64,000 nt of DNA from Solen grandis (lineage: Eukaryota; Mollusca; Bivalvia; Adapedonta; Solenidae). Every line of letters starts with the position of its first letter. The stretch's first letter is position 1. The stretch lies in NCBI GenBank assembly GCA_021229015.1, contig CM037783.1, positions 23,231,751-23,295,750 of the forward strand, read 5' to 3'. The notes beneath the pieces were generated by a model, which saw only the letters and a program-made list of their open reading frames with translations, made no database searches and was not told the origin of the DNA. The translations under genes and the position numbers were made by a program. Of this stretch, positions 57,879 through 64,000 are shown in pieces.

Positions 57879-58499
57879 CGTAGACGAATTATACGTCCTG
57901 AAAATTCCAAAATACGTCTCAGAATTTGACCTCAGACATTTTGAAACTTCCTCACAATAGCCTTGTACGGCCATGTCTAAAGTACTGGACGTTTTCATAA
58001 TCTCCAATCAAGACTGGTTTGAATAAGACTCGGACAGGCTAATTAGAAGTCTATGACTGTAATTTGTGTGTTTAATCAGGGACCAAGTCCAGAACATGGC
58101 AGTTTACACCAAGACATGTAACACACACATGACGTTCTTTATTCCTATCATACGCCGACAGCGTATACACCAGATGTCATGCGATGCTTATCAGTCCATG
58201 CGTATGCAAATTAAGTAACATTTGCTCCACCCTCGTTCAATGATTGACATTTGCCAAGTGAAACAGAAACGTTGGGTACCAGCCCACTAAATTTCGTCTG
58301 TCTCAAATATTGCAGAAGATACTGTTTGCAAGTTACAATACTATATTCTAGTAATGTTATATAGACCATAATCTCATGTCCATTTCTGATTAGATAACTT
58401 AGAATTTCAAATTTTGACAGAAAAGACATGCATGCAGTTAAATTTTGGATAAAGAACTGAAAAAATATGCAAGTCACGTAACCGTATGGTATGGACATG

Positions 58500-59390
58500 T
58501 CTAAATTGGCTAGGCATCATAATATTTCCAGCAGAAAACAAAGAAACAAAAGAAAAAATGTGAAAAATCTGCTAGATTTAATTTACAAATTCCCTTTCAC
58601 ATTTTTCAATATTTACTTCATATATTTTGTCTTAAATCTTGCATAAAAGACCTGCTAATTTACAGCCAGATTGCCGAACTTTCAGGTGTCAAATTGCCAC
58701 AAAAGTCTTGCATTGGCATCTCACATTTTCATAAGAGTGTGTTGGAATGAAAAGAAAAAAAAGGATCAACCATGACTTAATTAACTCAAAAACTGTGTAT
58801 TCCATTTTTTCTACTTCAATCCTATATTCAAAGAGAACTTAATAGCTGCTAAGATGGCGAACATTCAGGTGTGTATATTGCCGACTTTCCATTGTGAAAA
58901 AATTAAAGGAATTACTTTTATTTTTTTTTATTTTTTTTATTTGTTAAAGGCTAATTAAACATGTTTTCATTATTCTGCAGAGTAGATGTACTCCTATCTT
59001 TGGCCATGCAAATACAAAATAAAACAATCAGAAACAGACTGTGCTTGTAATTGTCATCAGTTTTCACGGTTTACTTTCATTTTTGAAATACAAGAAAAAG
59101 AATTTGAAACAATACAGAATTTGCATAATTGTTTATGAATTATTTTATGAAACAATTACATTTATAACTATAACTCACTCTCCATATTTTTTCAGGCAGG
59201 AATTAATGATCATTTATGAGTAGATTATTGTTTTTTTAATCAAAGCAAGGTAACCATCCATCGAACAATGTTAACAATAGATCTTTGAAAAAATAATGCA
59301 CAGAAAACACATTACGGTAAAATTAAATGAATAATAAAGATTTAATATAGAATATTACTACTAATATTAGTGAATATTATTGATATTTAT
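58500..59390. other. no gene seen
   Basis: AT-rich sequence between hAT-type ends. Two phrases, ATGGCGAACATTCAGGTGTG at 58854 and GCCGACTTTCC, are isolated. Confidence 0.4.
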
Positions 59391-59683
59391 AAACAGGGTT
59401 CATTCTAGAAATGAAATCAGTGGGGTCAAAGGGCCCACTGTTGACAAAAAGGTGGGGACATTGCCAAAAACACAGGGGTCAATACAAAATATATCTTAAC
59501 AAACAGAAAGTTACTTAAAAGGGATCCATGCCTCTTAAATGTCATTCCTTATTGCTAATGTCTTTGAAAATCTATTAACTATGACGAAAACTAAAACTTG
59601 GAAGTTTTTTTAAATTTTTAAACGTTTTAAGTCTGTTTTGAATGACATCATGTTTTTGTTATGACAGATACTATCATTAGTCA

Positions 59684-59866
59684 TTAAAAGCCTTCTGTGT
59701 TTCTTCTCTTTCCAGATTTAAGGGCACTTTTAAAGTCAAATTTATATACGGCTGCAGAAAATTCGGGTTTAATTTTTTCAGCTTTCAGTTCACCCACATG
59801 ATCTCTGACCTGGGTAGCATTCTTGAACGAAAGTGCATTGATCCTTCTTAGGGAATTTTGTTTATT
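59684..59866 (-). pseudogene. charged ORF fragment, possible hAT relic
   Basis: About 60 codons on the minus strand, rich in K, E and R, include VGELKAEKIKPEF and FDFKSALKSGKRRN before a stop. The composition is unlike the AT-rich noise frames nearby, but I recognise no domain. Its upstream end is cut by the TA-flanked element at 59869. Confidence 0.25.
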
Positions 59867-59868
59867 TA

Positions 59869-60599
59869 CCGTATACACGGTCAGATTAGACGCAGCTACG
59901 TATAAGGCGCATCCTAACTTTCAGGGTAACTTATTTGAAAAAAAAATCACTTATCGTATCGTATGCGGCGAAATCTTGTTTTGAAATTTGCGCCGTCGTA
60001 CATTTTGACATACCGAAAGCTATCCGTACGTCACCGGGCTAATCATACGGTGAACCGTTTTAATTACACATGGCATAAGATTACCGTTAGACCGTTACAT
60101 TAACAACGGGTAGGATATAGGTGACACATTTTCATAACATGACATTACTCAATCATGTCCCTGCATTCTAACACTGGGGACCATTGTCACCTGTCAAAAT
60201 TCTCCCAACTAACAAACACTAGGTAACAATTGCCACCTGTCAAGTTTCTCCTATACATCATGAGGTCCCGTAAAATAAACTTATTTGTTTATATTGAAAA
60301 TGGCTTCCATCAAGTTGTTTCAGTTTCTTACGATCATTTTATCATGAAATATACCTGTAGGATAACTAATAAGAACAAAAGCAATAATCTGGTATTGTTT
60401 ATCATGGTTTCGTATAGACTTTGTGTCATATTATCGTATTCATTGGCTTTCAGTATATCCATTTTCTGAGATCGTATACCGGTAATTTTCACTTCTCGGT
60501 GATTGAAAAAAGAAACCTGAAAAGCTGTATATCATCATATACCTCTATAAACTTGAATTATCTGGAAAAAAAGTGCGCCTAATCTGCCCATGTATACGG
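59869..60599. mobile_element. 731-bp TIR element flanked by TA
   Basis: The left end CCGTATACACGGTCAGATTA, then GACGC, and the right end (inverse) CCGTATACATGGGCAGATTA, then GGCGC, are inverted repeats. TA precedes at 59867-59868 and follows at 60600-60601. TA duplication suits a Tc1/mariner-type MITE. It has no transposase; the frame at 60230-60469 is not recognised. Confidence 0.8.
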
Positions 60600-60789
60600 T
60601 ATTCAGTTTTTATCTTTCATACATCACAATACATTATACTTTCATCGTTATCGTATCTGAACAAAGACAACTTTTGAAAAAGCCTATGCTTACTTTCTTG
60701 TGACGAACTAACAGTAACTGTATCTGACGTATCCGTTCAACCATTGACTGGGGGCCTCTTTTATCATTATTTTCTACTGATTTTTTATT

Positions 60790-61719
60790 AGCTCGACTAT
60801 TCGTAAAATATGAGAGCTATTGTAGTCACCCTGGCGTTGGCGTTGGCGTTGGCGTTGCAGCTTTTGGTTAAAGTTTTGCGTGCAAGTTACTATCAACCTT
60901 ATATCTCAATAACCATTTATGGTATTGACATGAAAGTTTATAAATATGTTCAGGGGCATCAGACAACCAAGGTAGATAACTCTTGACTGAATTTAATATG
61001 AATTATGGCCCCTTTTTAACTTAGAAAATATGGTTAAAGTTTTGCATGCAAGATACTCTCATGCTTATATCTCAGTATCAAGCATGGGATTGATTTGAAA
61101 CATCTTTAATATGCTTAGGGGTATCATACAATCAAGGTTGATAACTTTTGATGGAATATATTACAAGTTATGGCCCCTTTTTTAACTTAGAAATTTTGGT
61201 TAAAGTTTTGCAAAAGGTTTCTTATATCTCAGGTCCGGGGAATTGATTGAAATATCTTTAATATGTTTAGGGGTATCATACTATAAAGGAAGATAACACT
61301 TGATGGAATGAATTAAAAATTATGACCCCCTTTTAACTTAGAATTATGGTTAAATTTTTTCATTCAAGCTACTATCCAGCTTATATCTCAGAAATTGCTT
61401 GTGGAATTGACTAGAAAGTTAAGGTGTGTCTTCAGGGCATCAAAAAACAGGAGAATAACTTTTGGACTGATGCAAATTATGGCCCTTTTCTAACATGGAT
61501 TTTGGTTTAAGTTTTGCATGTACAGTGTTATTGCGCTTATGTCTCAGTAACTAGGCATGGGATTGATTTTAGACATCATAAATATATTAAGGGGTATCAG
61601 ACTATCAAGGTATATCATTTTTTACTATTACTATGAAGGGCAAGAATTTAAATAGATTTCATTTGATTTACCAATAAGCATTTTGAATAGTCGAGCGTGC
61701 TGTCCTCTGACAGCTCTTG
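60790..61719 (+). mobile_element. Helentron-like family 2 element, complete
   Basis: The head AGCTCGACTATTCGTAAAAT folds with ATGAGAGCT. Four tandem GGCGTT units follow (60835-60858), then four to five units with TGGTTAAAGTTTTGC(G/A)TGCAAG. The tail is GAATAGTCGAGCG (the inverted head), then the hairpin GCTGTCCTCTGACAGC and TCTTG. Same plan as family 1 with unrelated sequence. Confidence 0.9.
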
Positions 61720-62044
61720 TTATTTCCATCACTACTTGTCTTTTGTTGCTTTGACCATAATCGAAAAGCGTCTTTCGCTTTCGTTTTTCAGTCACCTTTG
61801 CAAATTACAAATTGGAAAAGAAACGCCAATTTTGATTGGTCGTAATAGGCTAACATGATGAAAATATTGCTACCACAGCCAATCAGAGACGCTGTAATAA
61901 AAGTGGCTATAATGTTGATAGTGCACTTGATTATGCGATATTGCATGATAAGAATAATGTTCCGGTTATCGACACTTTTCTTTTTGGCAGACAGTGCGAC
62001 CGATCGACGCATAACCGCAAAGGCGCGTTATAGAATGAACCCTG

Positions 62045-63335
62045 TATAAATGTCACTAGAGATCATCAAAATCTGTCATTTAAAAAAAACAAAAAAACAT
62101 CCATACCCACCTCACCTTTTAGTAGCATTTACATTCAACCTCATGACCTAAGTAACAAGTTATGGACAGATAGGCCAACTTTAAACTAGAAGGATTTTTA
62201 AGATACTGTTTGTTTTTCTAAATAGATTTAAATGCGCTACATTATCTGCAAATTTTAAGAAAAATTCCTGGAAATCAGACATGGAATTTTTTAAATTTCC
62301 TGATTTTGGGTCTTATTGAAACCCCTGTTAATGGCAGTTGATTCCAGAGGATAATACTGCAAGTTTTTTTCTCACCGTTTTGGCCGAACCCCCAGAATTG
62401 GGAATTTTTAGCGGCGTTTTAGACAAATTGGGAAAAACTCACACCGTATCAAACAAACAAAAGATCAAATATTTGGTTCATTCAAAACCTTATATTTTTC
62501 GCTAAAAAGCACAATTTTGGAATACAAAAATGCAACTTGATGTTGCACATTGCAGTTATGATGTCACAAAATTTGTATTTCATACACACATGGGTATAAT
62601 TTGGAAATTCGAAATGACCTGAAAATCCTGATTTTAGCATTATTCTCTGTATTTTTATATGGAATAAAAAAGTCACTTGGCAATCAGAAAATCGTGAAAT
62701 TAGGAAAATTCCTGAAAGCATAGTGTTTAACAATTACACAGTCACTATTTTCATTTCTAAACCCTAGAACAGCCAGCTTTGTATACGTTCGTATTTCGTT
62801 GAAGTAAATAAGCGTTGATCTGGAACAGGAACAAAACGAGTATCCTGTTCGTTTTTGATTACTGGTATTGTCGATGCTGACATTTGAAGGGTTGTCATCA
62901 AACTGATATATTACCTTTTCCTGTTGATGCTTCAGCCATTTCGCCCATCGCTTCTTCGATGGGTGGAGATATAGCACCTGACAATATATTAAGTGCTTGC
63001 TTCCGAAACAGAATGTCAATGTTCTTGTTCGTTTCTTTTCTTTTTTTAAATTTTTTTTCCCGATAATATTTCGCAGTGTGCAACATTGCTAAAACTGATA
63101 AGAATCCCCTCATCAGATTGGTGTCCTGTTTACCGAAATATGTAACAGAAATTACGCTGGAGTTGGTTACCAGTCCAAAAACACGTCAGTGATTGTCTCC
63201 CTTGAATCAGGACTCGCTACTTTCGACCTAAACAACTATTAATGTTTCTTCCCATAGGAAGGAACAATAACAATGTTTTTATTAATTTCTTTTTTAACCA
63301 GGTTTTCCGAAGGAAAACTCGGGTCATTAGATTGG
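62045..63335. other. hAT-end fragments and a possible minus-strand exon
   Basis: 62312-62327 is an inverted hAT-type end. On the minus strand, 63113 down to 62915 stays open, with KKRKETNKNIDILFRKQALN and later SGAISPPIEEAMGEMAEAST, and meets a donor (AAAAG|GTAATA). The basic start followed by N-I-x-x-L-F loosely resembles the N-terminus of hAT-derived proteins. The family is not certain. Confidence 0.25.
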
Positions 63336-63338
63336 GGT

Positions 63339-63750
63339 ATTCTTCTGTGCGCAACTCCTCTTACATTTTTCAACGGATTTGGCCCAAACTTTTACAGAAG
63401 CATTATTACATAGTGGCCTGGCGCATATTGTTAGGGTTTTGTGGTTCGACTATTTTTGATGCAGTGGCCCTTTGTTATTTTTTCACATATGTAAAATATA
63501 GGGAAATATTCTTCTGTGCGCAACTCCTCTTACATTTTTTTTAACGAATTTGGCCCAAACTTTTACAGAAGCATTATTACATAGTGGCCTGGCGCATATT
63601 GTCAGGGTTTTGTGGTTCGACTATTTTTGATGCAGTTATGGCCCTTTGTTATTTTTTCACATATGTAAAATATAGGGAAACATTCTTCTGTGCGCAACTC
63701 CTCTTACTTTTTTCAACGAATTTGGCCCAAACATTTACAGAAGCATTATT
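63339..63750 (+). repeat. ~170-bp tandem units running into the second gap
   Basis: TCTTCTGTGCGCAACTCCTC occurs at 63341, 63510 and 63684 (periods 169 and 174). Each unit has TTTGGCCCAAAC, TACAGAAGCATTATT and GGCCCTTTGTTATTTTTTCA. The two open frames across it (63242-63544 and 63584-63883) are repeats of each other and not genes. Confidence 0.9.
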
Positions 63751-63850
63751 NNNNNNNNNNNNNNNNNNNNNNNNNNNNNNNNNNNNNNNNNNNNNNNNNN
63801 NNNNNNNNNNNNNNNNNNNNNNNNNNNNNNNNNNNNNNNNNNNNNNNNNN
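63751..63850. other. assembly gap (100 N)
   Basis: Exactly 100 N, again inside a tandem array, so its true size is unknown. Confidence 0.99.
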
Positions 63851-64000
63851 AAAATAACCCAAGTCATCTCCATACATGATTGAATAGATAATTTTTTAAT
63901 TCAGTCATCTTTTCAAGGGTTGGACTTGTACTTTGCACATTTTAATGTCATTAAAGAATCCTTGCTCCTCCCCGATCAGCAAAAGAACAAGAAGATTTTT
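63851..64000. other. right edge, SINE-like family B fragment
   Basis: GGGTTGGACTTGTACTTTGC at 63916 matches the family B core seen at 5563, 12094 and 38825. Confidence 0.35.

Larger units (their letters stand above)
55863..58457. repeat. paralogous segment, copy 2 (mate at 15232-17090)
   Basis: The match begins at GTTAAAAACAAACCTGACTT and ends after TTTTGGATAAAGAACT. It lacks the two copy 1 insertions and has its own 1.6-kb insertion. On the minus strand both copies carry ATGGCGGCTAAGTCAG in good context near the left edge (about 55880-55895 and 15249-15264), a possible tiny first exon. Confidence 0.9.
59394..62044 (-). mobile_element. hAT-type element (CAGGGTTCATTCTA ends) with two nested insertions
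   Basis: The left end CAGGGTTCATTCTAGAA and right end TTATAGAATGAACCCTG are inverted. Inside are a TA-flanked element (59869-60599) and a Helentron-like element (60790-61719), leaving about 1 kb of the original. The right side has CCAAT-type boxes (GATTGGTCG at about 61834, CCAATCAGAG at 61880). A minus-strand ATG with AKKKSVDNRN follows near 62012, and a charged minus-strand frame lies at 59684-59866 (RINALSFKNATQVRDHVGEL and beyond). These may be the first and a later part of a decayed transposase gene. No DDE or dimerisation motif is recognisable. Confidence 0.6.

Noticed and set aside
63242..63883. Two + frames near the right edge
   Set aside because: They are the same ~170-bp tandem unit read twice, and the second runs through the N gap.

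Overview
This is animal nuclear DNA. It is AT-rich, has GT-AG introns of up to 12 kb and no operons, is packed with short interspersed and nested repeats, and carries two 100-base runs of N that mark assembly gaps. The style of the repeats (tRNA-headed SINEs, and elements whose tails read GGGCCATCTTGGCCCTCTTG) suggests a marine bivalve mollusc. That placement is an inference from repeat style and was not tested by a search.

The one gene that can be called with confidence is a cytosolic thioredoxin on the + strand. Four exons (22769-22873, 25629-25694, 38151-38216, 39034-39096) encode residues ~9 to the stop, with the WCGPC active site and the intron positions of human TXN. Its short first exon is not upstream of exon 2. 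A 24-nt exon at 55742-55765, encoding MVKEVGSM and ending in phase 0 at a GT donor, looks like a thioredoxin exon 1, but it lies 16.6 kb downstream. It is followed by a ~2-kb segment that is paralogous to 15232-17090, which lies upstream of exon 2. This points to a second, tandem thioredoxin locus or to an assembly-order or haplotig artefact. A second gene-like unit (13871-14671) is a two-exon, 121-residue remnant joining a PHD-like zinc finger to the C-terminal tail of a MULE/FLYWCH-type transposon protein, with no catalytic core between them.

The rest is mobile and repeated DNA. Layout: 1-1029 tail of a large element; 1138-1371 piggyBac-type MITE; 5863-8540 a 47-copy 57-bp minisatellite; 10060-10199 a foldback element; 11424-13650 element arrays ending in a gap; 13.8-14.7 kb the MULE remnant; 15.1-17.1 kb a paralogous segment with two insertions; 17.1-20.9 kb an ~860-bp tandem repeat split by a 600-bp element; 22.7-39.1 kb thioredoxin, whose introns hold many repeats, including a 2.9-kb array at 29706-32636; 40.5-45.6 kb a five-element nest; 46.4-48.2 kb an unusual CTGACCATA-motif region; 48.4-55.6 kb assorted repeats and orphan exon-like pieces; 55.7-58.5 kb the thioredoxin-like exon 1 and second paralogous segment; 57.9-62.3 kb nested hAT-type ends; 63.3-64 kb a tandem repeat broken by a second gap.

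The dominant theme is a set of repeat families with one shared plan. Each has a 5' end that folds back on itself, often a CGTCCGTC-rich stretch, then tandem units of 150-320 bp, a 3' copy of the 5' terminus in inverted orientation, a small hairpin, and a final (T)CTTG. Two copies sit inside other repeats whose uninterrupted sequence is also present here, so their borders can be read directly: insertion is into a T run, with a net gain of two Ts. This plan fits Helentron-type rolling-circle non-autonomous elements (HINEs; the pearl/CvA elements of bivalves are of this kind). That assignment is an inference.
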